The position numbers were made by a program, and so were the translations under genes. This document shows, piece after piece, positions 18,155 to 27,136 of a stretch of 64,000 nt of DNA; position 1 is the stretch's first letter; each line of letters begins with the position of its first letter. The notes under the pieces are model-generated. The model was not told the origin of the DNA. It was given only the letters and a program-made list of their open reading frames with translations, and made no database searches. Source of the stretch: Microbacterium sp. H83. GTDB lineage: Bacteria; Actinomycetota; Actinomycetes; Actinomycetales; Microbacteriaceae. Location: the NCBI RefSeq assembly GCF_001650405.1, contig NZ_LWCU01000001.1:1-64000 (forward strand), in the 5' to 3' direction.

Positions 18155-19680
18155 GATGAGAACCCCCTCTTGAGGAACAGCGCCCTGCCGATCTCCTCGC
18201 GTCCCGGCCGGTCGGTGCCCGCGAGGTCGGCCATGGTCCATGCGAGCCTCAGCACCCGGTCATAGCCCCGCAGAGTCAGCGCACCCCGCTCCAGCGCTCG
18301 ATCGAGCGGCGCGCGGGCTTCCGTGTCGACGCGCATGTCGAGCTGCCGCAGACGCGCTCCCGGGATCTCGCCATTGCGCCGCCACGGACTGCCGCGCCAT
18401 CGCGCGGCTGCCCGCTCCCGCGCTTCCCGGACGCGGTCTCGCGCCTCGGCACTCGTCACCGACGAGCCGCGACCGGACGTCGCCCGGGCCGCCGACACCC
18501 TCGAGACATGGAGCTCGATGTCGATGCGATCCCGCAGCGGACCCGACAGCCTCGTCGCGTAGCGTCGGATGGCGAGCGACGGGCACACGCACTCCGCGCC
18601 GCGTACGCCGTTGTTGCCGCACGGACAGGGATTCATCGCCAGCACGAGCTGGAATCGAGCCGGGTATCTGGCCGTGAAGCCGGTGCGACTGATCTCGATC
18701 AGCCCCGACTCGAGCGGCTGCCGGAGGGAGTCCAGCGCCACGCGGGAGAACTCGGCGGCTTCGTCGAGGAAGAGCACACCTCGATGAGCGCGCGCGATCA
18801 CGCCGGGACGCGCCGTGCGGGACCCCCCTCCGACGAGCGCCGCCACCGACGCGCTGTGGTGCGGCGTCTCCAGCGGCGGGACCACGTCGAGCACGTGCAC
18901 GGACTCGCCCGTGAGAGAGCGGATCGACGCCACCTCCAGAGCCTCCTCCTCGGTCAGGATCGGGAGGATGCCGGGGAGGCGACGGGCCAGCATGGTCTTG
19001 CCTGCTCCGGGCGGGCCGCTGAGGAGCAGATGGTGCCCGCCCGCCGCCGCCACGATCAACGCCTCGACGGCCTCGTCCTGACCGACCACGTCCGCGAGAT
19101 CGAGCATCTCGGGGCGCTCCTCGGCGCGACGGGGCGCAGGGACCGGCTCGGCATCGGGGACCTCCACGTCCGCGCCGTGCCATGCGGCGACCTGTGCGAG
19201 CGTCGTGGCGGCTCGCACCTCGATGCCCGGGACGAGCCGCGCCTCGGCCTCGTTCGCATGAGGCACGATGACGCTGCTGAATCCCGCCCTGGCGGCCGCG
19301 AACACTGACGGCAGCACCCCCGAGACCGGTCGCACGCGGCCGTCGAGCCCGAGCTCGCCCACGTGCACGGTCTGCGAGATCGACCTCCGGGTCAGCGCTC
19401 CACCGGCAGCCAGGGATGCGACGGCGATGCTCAGATCGAACGCCGACCCCTGCTTCGGAAGCGCCGCCGGGGACAGGTTCACCGTGAGCCGCCGACGGGG
19501 CAGGGCGAGCCCGGCGTTCTGGCACGCGTTGTGCACGCGCTGCACCGCTTCGCCGAGCGACTTGTCGGGCAGGCCGATGATCTTGAAGTCGGGTGTCTGG
19601 TTCGACAGATCGGCTTCGACCTCGACCAGGTGCCCGTCGACCCCCGTGAGCGCCACGGCCCACGTGCGCGCCGTCCTCAC
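18151..19680 (-). CDS. comM: YifB/ComM family Mg-chelatase-like AAA+ ATPase
   Basis: 509 aa. N-terminal Lon-protease-like domain (WAVALTGVDGHLVEVEADL), Walker A GPPGAGKTMLARRLPGI, Walker B GVLFLDEAAEF, and the zinc-type Cys cluster CPCGNNGVRGAECVC. Family members are helicases that extend recombination branches during transformation. The start is GTG at 19680, overlapping the yraN stop (GTGA). The open frame continues to 19944, but that part is yraN in another frame. The yraN-comM-dprA order is conserved in actinobacteria. Confidence 0.95.
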   Translation of the reverse strand: MRTARTWAVALTGVDGHLVEVEADLSNQTPDFKIIGLPDKSLGEAVQRVHNACQNAGLALPRRRLTVNLSPAALPKQGSAFDLSIAVASLAAGGALTRRSISQTVHVGELGLDGRVRPVSGVLPSVFAAARAGFSSVIVPHANEAEARLVPGIEVRAATTLAQVAAWHGADVEVPDAEPVPAPRRAEERPEMLDLADVVGQDEAVEALIVAAAGGHHLLLSGPPGAGKTMLARRLPGILPILTEEEALEVASIRSLTGESVHVLDVVPPLETPHHSASVAALVGGGSRTARPGVIARAHRGVLFLDEAAEFSRVALDSLRQPLESGLIEISRTGFTARYPARFQLVLAMNPCPCGNNGVRGAECVCPSLAIRRYATRLSGPLRDRIDIELHVSRVSAARATSGRGSSVTSAEARDRVREARERAAARWRGSPWRRNGEIPGARLRQLDMRVDTEARAPLDRALERGALTLRGYDRVLRLAWTMADLAGTDRPGREEIGRALFLKRGFSS

Positions 19681-20039
19681 GCCAGGTCCTCGAGATGCTC
19701 CAGAACGCCCACGGCCGGATCCGGTCCGGTGATCGCGATCGCCTCGACCCGGATCTCGCGCCCGCTCAACGCCTCGCGATGAGCGGCGACCCACGCGAAC
19801 GCGAGCTGCCACAGCCGGCGCCGCTTGCGCGGGTCGACCGCCTCGAACGGGTGCCCGAACGCGGACGACCGGCGGGTCTTGACCTCGACCACCGCCAGAT
19901 GGGCGCCGACCGTCGCCACGATGTCGATCTCGCCCTGCGGGCACCGCCAGTTGCGGTCGAGGATCTCGTACCCGCGCTCGATCAGGTACGCGACCGCACG
20001 GGACTCGCCCGCTCTGCCGAAGTCGTCTTTCGCTGCCAT
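19677..20039 (-). CDS. YraN family endonuclease-like protein
   Basis: 120 aa, predicted PD-(D/E)XK nuclease fold (UPF0102). Visible: GRAGESRAVAYLIERGYEIL, then NWRCPQGEIDIVATVG with a catalytic-type Glu/Asp pair, and LAVVEVKTR giving the E-x-K. The biochemical role is unproven. It is coupled to comM. Confidence 0.92.
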   Translation of the reverse strand: MAAKDDFGRAGESRAVAYLIERGYEILDRNWRCPQGEIDIVATVGAHLAVVEVKTRRSSAFGHPFEAVDPRKRRRLWQLAFAWVAAHREALSGREIRVEAIAITGPDPAVGVLEHLEDLA

Positions 20040-20141
20040 TCCGACAGCGTGTCGGTCACAGGCCCGGTTGCGTCGGTCGAGATCACCGACGCACCGGGAG
20101 CGCGGGAGAAGATCTCGTCCGGGCCCCCTGTGGAGGAGCAG

Positions 20142-20468
20142 TCACTCGCCGTCGAGCGACAGCTCCTGCGGCAGCTCGAACTCGCGACGCTGCAGCTCCT
20201 CGACGTTCACGTCCTTGAAGGTCAGCACGCGAACGGCCTTCACGAACCGGTCGGCGCGGTAGATGTCCCACACCCAGACGTCGCTCATGGAGATCTCGAA
20301 GTAGAAGTCGTGCTCCGTGTCACGACGCACGACGTTCACCTCGTTCGCGAGGTAGAAACGGCGCTCGGTCTCGACGACGTATTGGAACTGCGCGACGACA
20401 TCGCGGTACTCGCGGAACAGCGCGAGCTCGAGTTCACGGTCGTAGTCGTCGAAGGCTTCCTCATCCAT
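20142..20468 (-). CDS. DUF2469 family protein
   Basis: 108 aa acidic protein of a family restricted to actinobacteria, usually between rnhB and yraN as here. Typical sequence: YDRELELALFREYRDVV, FYLANEVNVV and WVWDIYRADRFVKAVRVLTF. No catalytic motif is seen and function is unknown. Its presence is one of the better lineage markers in this window. About 100 bp separate it from yraN; nothing was seen in that gap. Confidence 0.93.
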   Translation of the reverse strand: MDEEAFDDYDRELELALFREYRDVVAQFQYVVETERRFYLANEVNVVRRDTEHDFYFEISMSDVWVWDIYRADRFVKAVRVLTFKDVNVEELQRREFELPQELSLDGE

Positions 20469-20514
20469 GATGACTCCATCCTAGAGTCGGACGAGCGCGC
20501 GTGACGCACCGGGG

Positions 20515-21174
20515 TCAGAACAGCGTCGGCGCACCGGCGATCGCCCACGACGCCCGGTGATGCGCGGACAACCCCAGCGTCCGGATCGCCTCGCGGTGCT
20601 CCGGGCTGGCGTAGCCCTTGTTGCGGTTCCACTGATATGCGGCGTGCCCGTCGTGGAGTTCCGTCATATGGGTGTCGCGGGCGACTTTGGCGATCACGGA
20701 TGCCGCAGAGACGGAGGCGCAGTCCCGATCCGCTTTGATCACGGAGCGCACGCGGAGCGGCACCGGATGGACCGCCGAGACGTAGTCGTGGTTGCCGTCG
20801 AGGAGCACGACCGCATCGGTCAGATCCACCCCGTGGTCGACCACGCTCTGCACGGCCCGCGATGCCGCGAGGCCCAGCGCGCGCATGATCCCGATGTCGT
20901 CGATCTCCGCAGCGCTCGCCCAGCCGACGCCGGACGCCTGCACCCAGGCCGCCGCCCGCGCCGCGACCTCCGGTCGCCGCTTCTCCGTCACGAGCTTCGA
21001 GTCGCGGAGGCCCTCCGGCACCCGTCGTCGCGCGCCGGCTGCATCCATCACCGCCGCCCCGACCGCCACCGGCCCGGCCAGCGCTCCCCGGCCGACTTCG
21101 TCGAGGGAGATGAGGAGTCCGCACTCGGCGAGGAGCTTGCGCTCCAGGGTGAGCTTGGGGGCGACGACGGTCAT
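20515..21174 (-). CDS. rnhB: Ribonuclease HII
   Basis: 219 aa. Removes misincorporated ribonucleotides and RNA primers. Catalytic motifs: LDEVGRGALAGPV (Asp-Glu pair), VLLDGNHDY and KADRDCASVSAASVIAKVARD. The start ATG at 21174 overlaps the lepB stop (ATGA). The frame to 21687 runs back into lepB. Confidence 0.96.
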   Translation of the reverse strand: MTVVAPKLTLERKLLAECGLLISLDEVGRGALAGPVAVGAAVMDAAGARRRVPEGLRDSKLVTEKRRPEVAARAAAWVQASGVGWASAAEIDDIGIMRALGLAASRAVQSVVDHGVDLTDAVVLLDGNHDYVSAVHPVPLRVRSVIKADRDCASVSAASVIAKVARDTHMTELHDGHAAYQWNRNKGYASPEHREAIRTLGLSAHHRASWAIAGAPTLF

Positions 21175-21905
21175 TCCGGATCCGGGACGCCGTTGAAGCT
21201 GTCGTGATGACCGTCGATCGTCCCCATGCGGTCGAACGGCCACGTCGTGAGGAAGGCCTTGCCGACGACGTTGTCGAGCGGGACGAAACCGCCGGTCGGG
21301 AGATCCTGATGCGCACGCGAGTCCCGCGACCGATCGCGGTTGTCGCCGAGAAGCCACAGTGAGCCCTCCGGGACGACGACGTCGAACGGATCGTCGGACG
21401 CGGCCGTGTCGCCCTCGGGGAGGTTCAGATAGTCCAGCTCGTCGATCGGAGCGCCGTTGATCGTGATCTGGCCCAAGGCGTTGCAGCACACGACGCGGTC
21501 TCCTGGCAGGCCGATCACGCGCTTGACGAGGTGGTCCTGCGAGTCCGTGGCCGAGATGCCGACGAGGTTCAGGACCCAGTCCACAGCCTCGACCAGAGGC
21601 GGCCGGGCCGGCGTCTGCGGCTGTCCGTCGAGCCATCCGCCCGGGTCCTTGAACACCACGACGTCGCCCCGTTCGTAGCTCGTCCACCGCGGCGTGAGCT
21701 CGTCGACCAGGATCCGGTCGTTCACGAGGAGCGTGCGCTCCATCGACGCGGAGGGGATGTAGAACGAGCGGACGATGAAGGTCTTCACCACGAACGACAC
21801 GAGCGCGGCGATGACGATGATGACGAGGACATCCCGCAGGAAGATCAGGAGGCCACGGCGACGTTTGGACGTCGGCGTGGAGGCTGGCGCTGAGTCAGTC
21901 GTCAT
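21171..21905 (-). CDS. lepB: Signal peptidase I
   Basis: 244 aa membrane protease that cleaves signal peptides. A cytoplasmic N-terminus and one span (about 18-41) are followed by the box FYIPSASMERTL with catalytic Ser54, and HLVKRVIGLPGDRV with catalytic Lys128. The terminal box GDNRDRSRDSR is also present. The start is the ATG at 21905 with AAGGA upstream; the 13 residues added by the longer frame have no support. It lies downstream of rplS after a terminator hairpin. Confidence 0.96.
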   Translation of the reverse strand: MTTDSAPASTPTSKRRRGLLIFLRDVLVIIVIAALVSFVVKTFIVRSFYIPSASMERTLLVNDRILVDELTPRWTSYERGDVVVFKDPGGWLDGQPQTPARPPLVEAVDWVLNLVGISATDSQDHLVKRVIGLPGDRVVCCNALGQITINGAPIDELDYLNLPEGDTAASDDPFDVVVPEGSLWLLGDNRDRSRDSRAHQDLPTGGFVPLDNVVGKAFLTTWPFDRMGTIDGHHDSFNGVPDPE

Positions 21906-21972
21906 GGGTTTCCTTCGCAGTCTCGCACCGTGGTGAGACGGCACTACCTAGGGTCGCACACCCCGTGGGAAA

Positions 21973-22009
21973 CACAGCACCCCGGGACATCGTGTCCCGG
22001 GGTGCTGTG
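21973..22009 (-). terminator. Terminator of rplS
   Basis: 17-bp perfect stem (21973-21989 / 21993-22009) with a 3-base loop, GC-rich, followed on the minus strand by TTTCCC. It begins 14 bp past the rplS stop. Confidence 0.85.
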
Positions 22010-22022
22010 GAGAAGCTGCGCG

Positions 22023-22370
22023 TCAGTTGTCGCGCTTCTCCTTGATCTTCGCCTTCTTGCCGCGCAGCTGGCGGAGGTAGTAGAGCTTCGCGCGACGCAC
22101 GTCACCGCGGGTGACGACCTCGATGTGGTCGATCACCGGGGAGTGCACCGGGAAGGTGCGCTCGACGCCCACCTGGAAGCTGATCTTGCGAACGGTGAAG
22201 GTCTCGCGCACGCCATCGCCCTGGCGGCCGATGACGACGCCCTTGAAGACCTGGATACGGGAGCGGGTGCCCTCGGTGATGTTCACGTGGACGTTGACCG
22301 TGTCGCCGGGGTGGAAGACCGGGACGTCGGAACGGAGCGAAGCCGCGTCGACGGCGTCGAGGATCTGCAT
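22023..22370 (-). CDS. rplS: 50S ribosomal protein L19
   Basis: 115 aa, standard length. Typical: [24 protein letters not shown] as a run, [15 protein letters not shown] and [20 protein letters not shown]. Monocistronic by layout: own promoter about 130 bp upstream, a structured leader, and a strong terminator downstream. Confidence 0.98.
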   Translation of the reverse strand: MQILDAVDAASLRSDVPVFHPGDTVNVHVNITEGTRSRIQVFKGVVIGRQGDGVRETFTVRKISFQVGVERTFPVHSPVIDHIEVVTRGDVRRAKLYYLRQLRGKKAKIKEKRDN

Positions 22371-22495
22371 GATCGTCTCTCTCTGCAGCCGCCACAGGTC
22401 GGATGCATGTTTTCAGGAAGGAACAAGAATGGGTCGTGCCGAACGGCGCCGAGGCGTCCGCGGGCTCCCCTGAGGCAGAGCCGGGAACGGCACAA
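22371..22495 (-). promoter_or_regulatory. Structured 5' leader of rplS
   Basis: About 125 nt between the inferred start site and rplS. Pairing on the minus strand: GTGCCG (22488-22493) with CGGCAC (22436-22441), and inside it GGCTC (22478-22482) with GAGCC (22463-22467). It could be an L19 autoregulatory leader, or readthrough control from the upstream gene. Not matched to a known RNA family. Confidence 0.35.
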
Positions 22496-22501
22496 GGAAC
22501 C

Positions 22502-22530
22502 ATTCTGCCACGGATGCGCGTCCCCGCCAA
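22502..22530 (-). promoter_or_regulatory. Candidate rplS promoter
   Basis: Minus strand: -35 TTGGCG (22525-22530), 17-bp spacer, -10 CAGAAT (22502-22507) in TGGCAGAAT. The rpsP upstream region carries the same TGGCAGAAT. Confidence 0.5.
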
Positions 22531-22547
22531 AACGCGCGGGGCCGCGG

Positions 22548-23039
22548 TCAGTCCTCCGTCTCGCGCTCCCGCACGACGATGACCTCCTGCGGGCGGGCGG
22601 CGGGCCGGTCGGCCTCGTCGACGTTCGGCACCGATGCCCAGGAGATGGTCTCGCGGAGGCGTGCGCCACTCCCCCTCGCCTCGCTCCACAGCTGCCACAG
22701 CTGGAGCCAGACGAGACCGATGCCCGCCAGGATAGCGGCGATGAGCAACCACCCGAATGCGCCGTCGATGAAGCATCCGACCGCGATCGTGAGGCCGTGC
22801 CAGAGCGAGAACCCGCCGACATCCCACCAGGACACCGCGCGATCCACGCGCACGGAGGGCCGCGATCGCGTCAACAGCGTCAGGAGCAGCTGTCCGAGGA
22901 ACACCGACGGGACCGCGATGAAGAGCACCCAGAGGATGGCCCAGCCGCCCTGGAAGACGCCCCACCCCACGACCAGCCAGAGGGGCAGCAGGAACGCCGC
23001 CGGAAGGAGCCACCGGAAGTACGCCTGACGCAACCACAT
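22548..23039 (-). CDS. Hypothetical membrane protein, four predicted spans
   Basis: 163 aa, not assigned to a family. Two hydrophobic hairpins: about residues 10-55 (LLPAAFLLPLWLVVGWGVF and AILWVLFIAVPSVFLGQLLL) and 75-115 (FSLWHGLTIAVGCFIDGA and WLLIAAILAGIGLVWLQLW). The first pair is rich in Trp. A charged C-terminal tail of about 45 residues is predicted cytoplasmic. It diverges from map across 110 bp and lies upstream of rplS. Confidence 0.75.
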   Translation of the reverse strand: MWLRQAYFRWLLPAAFLLPLWLVVGWGVFQGGWAILWVLFIAVPSVFLGQLLLTLLTRSRPSVRVDRAVSWWDVGGFSLWHGLTIAVGCFIDGAFGWLLIAAILAGIGLVWLQLWQLWSEARGSGARLRETISWASVPNVDEADRPAARPQEVIVVRERETED

Positions 23040-23149
23040 GACTGCATCGTACGACGATGCGAGGCCGCGGTCCCGGCTGTTCGCTGTGAGCGCGCGGCAC
23101 GCTCACCGCCGGCATATCGGAGAGAATGGAACCGACGAGAGGACACCCG

Positions 23150-23932
23150 ATGATCGAACTGCGCACCCCCGCCGAGATCGACGAGATGCGCGCCGCAGGG
23201 CGGTTCGTGGCGGAGACGCTGGCGACACTGCGCGACGAGACCAAGGTCGGCATGAACCTGCTGTCGATCGACCGCCGAGCGCACGACATGATCCGCAAGG
23301 CGGGAGCCGAGTCGTGCTACATCGACTACCACCCGTCGTTCGGCGCCAGCCCGTTCGGCAAGGTCATCTGCACGTCGATCAACGACGCGGTCCTCCACGG
23401 CCTGCCGCATGACTACACGTTGCGCGACGGCGACCTGGTCTCCCTCGACTTCGCCGTGTCGGTGGACGGCTGGGTCGCCGACTCGGCGGTCTCGTTCGTC
23501 GTGGGCTCTCCGCGGGACGAGGATCTCCGCCTCATCGACACGACCGAGCGCGCTCTCGACGCGGCCATCGCCGCCGCGGTCGTCGGCAACCGGATCGGCG
23601 ACATCTCCGCCGCCATCGCGGAGGTCTCGCATGGCGAGGGCTATTCGATCAACACCGATTTCGGCGGGCACGGCGTCGGACGCATCATGCACGGCGACCC
23701 CCACGTGCCGAACGACGGACGCGCCGGCCGTGGCTTCCCGCTGCGCGAGGGCCTCGTCTTCGCCCTCGAGCCCTGGCTCCTCGCGACCACGGACGAGCTG
23801 GTCACCGATCCCGACGGCTGGACCCTGCGCAGTGTCGACGGCTCTCGGGGGGCTCACTCGGAGCACACCGTCGCCGTGACGGCCGACGGCCCCATCGTCC
23901 TGACCGACCGCTCGTTCCTCGGCGTCCGCTGA
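23150..23932 (+). CDS. map: Methionine aminopeptidase, type I
   Basis: 260 aa, removes N-terminal Met from nascent proteins. All metal ligands are visible: Asp100 (SLDFAV), Asp111 (VADSAV), His174 (GGHGVGRIMH), Glu207 (FALEPW) and Glu238 (HSEHTV), with His83 in LHGLP. There is no N-terminal zinc-finger extension. The start is the ATG at 23150 preceded by GAGAGGACACCC, the same string as before pyrH. Confidence 0.96.
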   Translation: MIELRTPAEIDEMRAAGRFVAETLATLRDETKVGMNLLSIDRRAHDMIRKAGAESCYIDYHPSFGASPFGKVICTSINDAVLHGLPHDYTLRDGDLVSLDFAVSVDGWVADSAVSFVVGSPRDEDLRLIDTTERALDAAIAAAVVGNRIGDISAAIAEVSHGEGYSINTDFGGHGVGRIMHGDPHVPNDGRAGRGFPLREGLVFALEPWLLATTDELVTDPDGWTLRSVDGSRGAHSEHTVAVTADGPIVLTDRSFLGVR

Positions 23933-23961
23933 CGCGCGACGCATCGGGCCGCGCCGTCAGC
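23928..23961. terminator. Bidirectional hairpin at map / dimer-glycosylase ends
   Basis: GCTGACG (23928-23934) pairs with CGTCAGC (23955-23961), extended by CGCG/CGCG with one bulged C. The stop codons of both converging genes lie in the stem. Confidence 0.5.
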
Positions 23962-24403
23962 GGGCCGGGTCAGGGCGCTCCCACGACTCGATCGGACCGT
24001 CGATCAACCGGAAGAGCGGATGCGGCTCGGGCGCGCCGACGGTCGACCAGCGACGGAGGACGTCGGGGCTGCGCTCCGCGAGCTTCGCGGTGAGATGCGA
24101 CCACTCCCAGGAGACCTGCCCTGTCGTGACGGGGAGGACCTCTGCCTCGCCGGCATCCGATCTGTCGATCCTGGCCCTGTCGAAGCGATACCCGCGCAGG
24201 TCGGCCTCGTCCGCGACGCCGCCGAGGTACGCGCCGAGCGCCTGCAGCGGGTCGTGCGCGGCGCGGAACCTCTGCAGCTGAGGATGGGCGAGGTAGCCGC
24301 GGGTGCGCCCCGCGAGCACCGCCTGCGCGAGCAGCGTCTCCCGCCAGCAGGCGACCAGTCCCTGACGGTCGAGGTATCTCGGATGCAGCGACCAGATCCT
24401 CAT
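23957..24403 (-). CDS. Pyrimidine dimer DNA glycosylase / endonuclease V-like protein
   Basis: 148 aa of the Pyr_excise family (T4 DenV-like), predicted to act on UV damage. Opening RIWSLHPRYLDRQGLVACW is the family hallmark; TRGYLAHPQLQRF and GYRFD follow. The start is the ATG at 24403, which overlaps the methyltransferase stop (ATGA); the frame to 24721 is noise. Members are widespread in actinobacteria, but activity has been shown for few. Confidence 0.88.
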   Translation of the reverse strand: MRIWSLHPRYLDRQGLVACWRETLLAQAVLAGRTRGYLAHPQLQRFRAAHDPLQALGAYLGGVADEADLRGYRFDRARIDRSDAGEAEVLPVTTGQVSWEWSHLTAKLAERSPDVLRRWSTVGAPEPHPLFRLIDGPIESWERPDPAR

Positions 24404-25137
24404 GCGCGGCGGTATACGAACACGTCGGTGACGATCGGCAGCTCGAACTCGGTCGCTCCGCGAGTCTCGGGGTGGGCGTCGAGGATGCGGGTGATCCGAG
24501 CGAGCATGTGGTCGCGCTCGTGCGGTTCCGCGACGAGGAAAGTGCTCACCGTCGACCACCGACGGAGATAGTCCTCGCGAGTGATCCTCTCCGTCCAGCG
24601 CAGCTCGTCGTGCGACCTCAGCTGAAATCCGGGAAGCTCCTCGGATGTCGCGTCGGACGTGCCGTCCGCGTCTTGGACCGCTGGATGGGCGACGCGATGC
24701 GCCGCGCGATCCCAGTCGCACGAAGGGTCGGATCGGTTCCAGAGCAGGCCGAGCGATCCGTCCTCGACCAGGACGCGCAGGATCTCGGCGCAGGCGGCGT
24801 CACGGTCGAACCAGTGGAAGGCCTGCGCGACCGAGACCAGCTCGATCGTCGAATCCGCGACGGGAATCCGCTCGGCGCTGCCCTCTCGCGCGATCACGCG
24901 GGGCAGCTTCGTCCGGAGCACATCGAGCATCGCGGCGGACGGCTCGACCGCGACCACCTCGGCCGCACGGTCGACCAGCAGCGCGGTGAACTTGCCCGTC
25001 CCCGCGCCGAGATCCAGCGCGGTCGCCACCCGTCGCGGAGCGAGGATGTCTGCCGCCGCGTCGGGAAAGCCGGGCCGGTAGCGATCGTAATCCGCACCGA
25101 TCCCCTCGAACGAACTCGCGAGCATCCCGTCGACCAT
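24400..25137 (-). CDS. Class I SAM-dependent methyltransferase
   Basis: 245 aa. Motif I ALDLGAGTGKFTALL, motif II AVEPSAAMLDVLR, then IELVSVAQAFHWFD, typical of the 'methyltransferase type 11' group in which the HW-F segment lines the substrate pocket. Substrate unknown. An alternative start four codons in (ATG at 25125) is possible. It is translationally coupled to the dimer glycosylase; no functional link is known. Confidence 0.87.
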   Translation of the reverse strand: MVDGMLASSFEGIGADYDRYRPGFPDAAADILAPRRVATALDLGAGTGKFTALLVDRAAEVVAVEPSAAMLDVLRTKLPRVIAREGSAERIPVADSTIELVSVAQAFHWFDRDAACAEILRVLVEDGSLGLLWNRSDPSCDWDRAAHRVAHPAVQDADGTSDATSEELPGFQLRSHDELRWTERITREDYLRRWSTVSTFLVAEPHERDHMLARITRILDAHPETRGATEFELPIVTDVFVYRRA

Positions 25138-25194
25138 GCTGCGACGCTATCAGCCGGTGCGCGCGGTCACCGCCTGACCGGGCGAGCGCTATGC

Positions 25195-25206
25195 CATTCT
25201 GAGTGC
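25195..25206 (+). promoter_or_regulatory. -10-like element for leaderless phosphatase transcript
   Basis: CATTCT, six bases, then the ATG at 25207, with no ribosome site. The -35 is not clear. Confidence 0.3.
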
Positions 25207-25800
25207 ATGATCCCGCAGGACCGCCACGTGCCCGAGCACCTGTTCCTCGTCAGGCACGCGCAGACGACGTGGGATCTCGAGCATCGGCTGCAGGGCACCC
25301 TCGACTCGCCGTTGACGCCGGAGGGCGTCGCCCAGGCCGAACGGATCGGCGCCCGGCTCGCCGCGTCGAACGTGCGGACCGTCTGCACGAGCCCGCTCGG
25401 ACGATCTCTCCGCACGGCCTCGATCATCGCCGACCGGATCGGCGCGGATGTCGTCGAGATCCCCGACCTCGCCGAGCTCGATCACGGCGCTATGTCGGGC
25501 TTGACGAGGGCCGAGATAGACGAGCGGTTCCCCACGGCACGCCAGCAGCGTGCGGAGAACCGCTACGGCTGGGCCTTCCCCGGCGGAGAGAGCTATGCGC
25601 AGGCGAGGTCGCGGGCACGACGGGCGCTGTCGGCCTGCGGGTGGGCGTCGCAGGGAGTCCCCCTGCTGGTGGGCCACGAGATGCTCGGCCGGATGCTGCG
25701 CGCAGAGCTGCGCGGGCTCGATGTCGGCACGGCCCTGTCGCTGCGGCATCCGCACGGCGTCGTGTTCGAGATCGAGCACGGGGTGGAGACGATGCTCTAG
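25207..25800 (+). CDS. Histidine phosphatase family protein
   Basis: 197 aa phosphoglycerate-mutase-like phosphatase. [10 protein letters not shown] has the RHG-type Arg16-His17, [11 protein letters not shown] the phosphate Arg, AELDHG the acid, and [10 protein letters not shown] the second His. Substrate unknown; a broad phosphatase is the safest reading. The last four bases (CTAG) are shared with the trmD stop on the other strand. The longer frame from 24472 is antisense to the methyltransferase. Confidence 0.88.
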   Translation: MIPQDRHVPEHLFLVRHAQTTWDLEHRLQGTLDSPLTPEGVAQAERIGARLAASNVRTVCTSPLGRSLRTASIIADRIGADVVEIPDLAELDHGAMSGLTRAEIDERFPTARQQRAENRYGWAFPGGESYAQARSRARRALSACGWASQGVPLLVGHEMLGRMLRAELRGLDVGTALSLRHPHGVVFEIEHGVETML

Positions 25801-26510
25801 AGGGCGTCCTCGTCAGGGAGCAGATCCGGGCGGCGACGCCGTGTGCGCTCCAGCTGCTGCTCGCGCCGCCATGCGGCGATCGCCGCGTGATTGCCGCTCA
25901 GCAGCACATCGGGCACGGAGCGATCGCGCCAGGTCGAGGGCTTCGTGTAGGACGGGTACTCCAGCAGCCCGTCCTCATGCGACTCCTCGACCAGGCTCTC
26001 CGGATTGCCGACGACACCGGGGATGAGTCGACCGATCGCCTCGATCATCGCCATCGTGGCGACCTCGCCCCCGTTGAGCACATAGTCCCCCAGGCTGATC
26101 AACCGCACCTCGCCGAGCGAGGCGGCGTACTCGAACACGCGCTCGTCGATGCCCTCGTACCGACCGCAGCCGAACACGAGGTGATCCCTCGTGCTGAGAT
26201 CCCGCGCCGTCGCCTGGGTGAAGACCTCGCCCGCCGGCGACGGGAAGATGATCGTGGGACGTGCCGTCCCGGAGGACATCGTCGAGGCGGCGACCTCGTC
26301 CAGCGCCTCTCCCCAGGGTTCCGGCTTCATCACCATCCCGGCTCCGCCGCCGTACGGGGTGTCGTCGACCGTGCGATGACGATCGTGCGTCCAGTCCCGC
26401 AGGTCGCGCACGTTCAGCTCGAGGATGCCGGAGTTCCGCGCCCTGCCGAGGAGGGAGAGAGTCAGACCGTCGAAGTACGACGGGAAGATCGAGAGGACGT
26501 CGATGCGCAC
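25797..26510 (-). CDS. trmD: tRNA (guanine37-N1)-methyltransferase
   Basis: 237 aa SPOUT enzyme methylating G37 of tRNAs. Typical [13 protein letters not shown] start, [33 protein letters not shown] and the knot [16 protein letters not shown] start. It is the last gene of rpsP-khpA-rimM-trmD. Its stop codon overlaps the stop of the convergent phosphatase gene by four bases, so there is no room for an intergenic terminator. Confidence 0.97.
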   Translation of the reverse strand: MRIDVLSIFPSYFDGLTLSLLGRARNSGILELNVRDLRDWTHDRHRTVDDTPYGGGAGMVMKPEPWGEALDEVAASTMSSGTARPTIIFPSPAGEVFTQATARDLSTRDHLVFGCGRYEGIDERVFEYAASLGEVRLISLGDYVLNGGEVATMAMIEAIGRLIPGVVGNPESLVEESHEDGLLEYPSYTKPSTWRDRSVPDVLLSGNHAAIAAWRREQQLERTRRRRPDLLPDEDAL

Positions 26511-26529
26511 CGGGGAGCAGTCTCCGCAG

Positions 26530-27132
26530 TCACGCAGGTGCGTCGGAGTCGGACGACTCCTCGGCGTCAGCCGAGTCGGGTTCGGCGATCTGCTCGAAGA
26601 GACCGGCGGGCGGTGTCACGATGACGCGTCCCGAGGCGACATCGACGAGCGGGACGATCGCCTCGACGAACGGCACCATCACATCGTCTCCGCCCGTCAC
26701 CGGCTTCACGATGAGCAGGTCCTGAGCCGGGAAGTGCTCGACCCGCGCGACCTTGCCGACGACGACCTCGTCGCGGACGACATCGAGTCCGACGAGCTGG
26801 TGATCGAACCAGGCGTTCTCCTCGACCTCCTCGTCGTCCTGATCGATCCAGAGGATCGCTCGGACCAGGCTCTCCGCGCCGTCGCGGTCGTCGACGTCCT
26901 GCAGGAAGACGACGGGATTGCCGTTCATCACGCGGTATTCGCGGACGACGACGGTCTTGCCGTGCCACGGAGATGCCTCCGGCACCTGCAACGTGAACTC
27001 GGCCCCCGGCACGAAGCGCCGCTCGGGGTTGTCCGTGTACAGCTCCAGCTTGAGGGCGCCCTTGAGGCCATGGGCCTTGACGAGACGGCCCACACGGAGC
27101 TGGTTCTTGCCCTGGTTGCGGTCTTTCGGCAC
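26530..27132 (-). CDS. rimM: Ribosome maturation factor RimM
   Basis: About 200 aa, assists 30S assembly. N-terminal beta-barrel ([23 protein letters not shown]) and C-terminal PRC-barrel ([28 protein letters not shown]). The start is uncertain: GTG at 27132 or 27135 lies just after the khpA stop and opens with the usual charged PKDR, while the ATG at 27153 overlaps khpA by 17 bases. None has a strong ribosome site. I prefer 27132. Confidence 0.94.
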   Translation of the reverse strand: MPKDRNQGKNQLRVGRLVKAHGLKGALKLELYTDNPERRFVPGAEFTLQVPEASPWHGKTVVVREYRVMNGNPVVFLQDVDDRDGAESLVRAILWIDQDDEEVEENAWFDHQLVGLDVVRDEVVVGKVARVEHFPAQDLLIVKPVTGGDDVMVPFVEAIVPLVDVASGRVIVTPPAGLFEQIAEPDSADAEESSDSDAPA

Positions 27133-27136
27133 CACG

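Noticed and set aside
20515..21687. Long N-terminal extension of rnhB
   Set aside because: It overlaps lepB in another frame. The ATG at 21174 overlapping the lepB stop gives a normal RNase HII.
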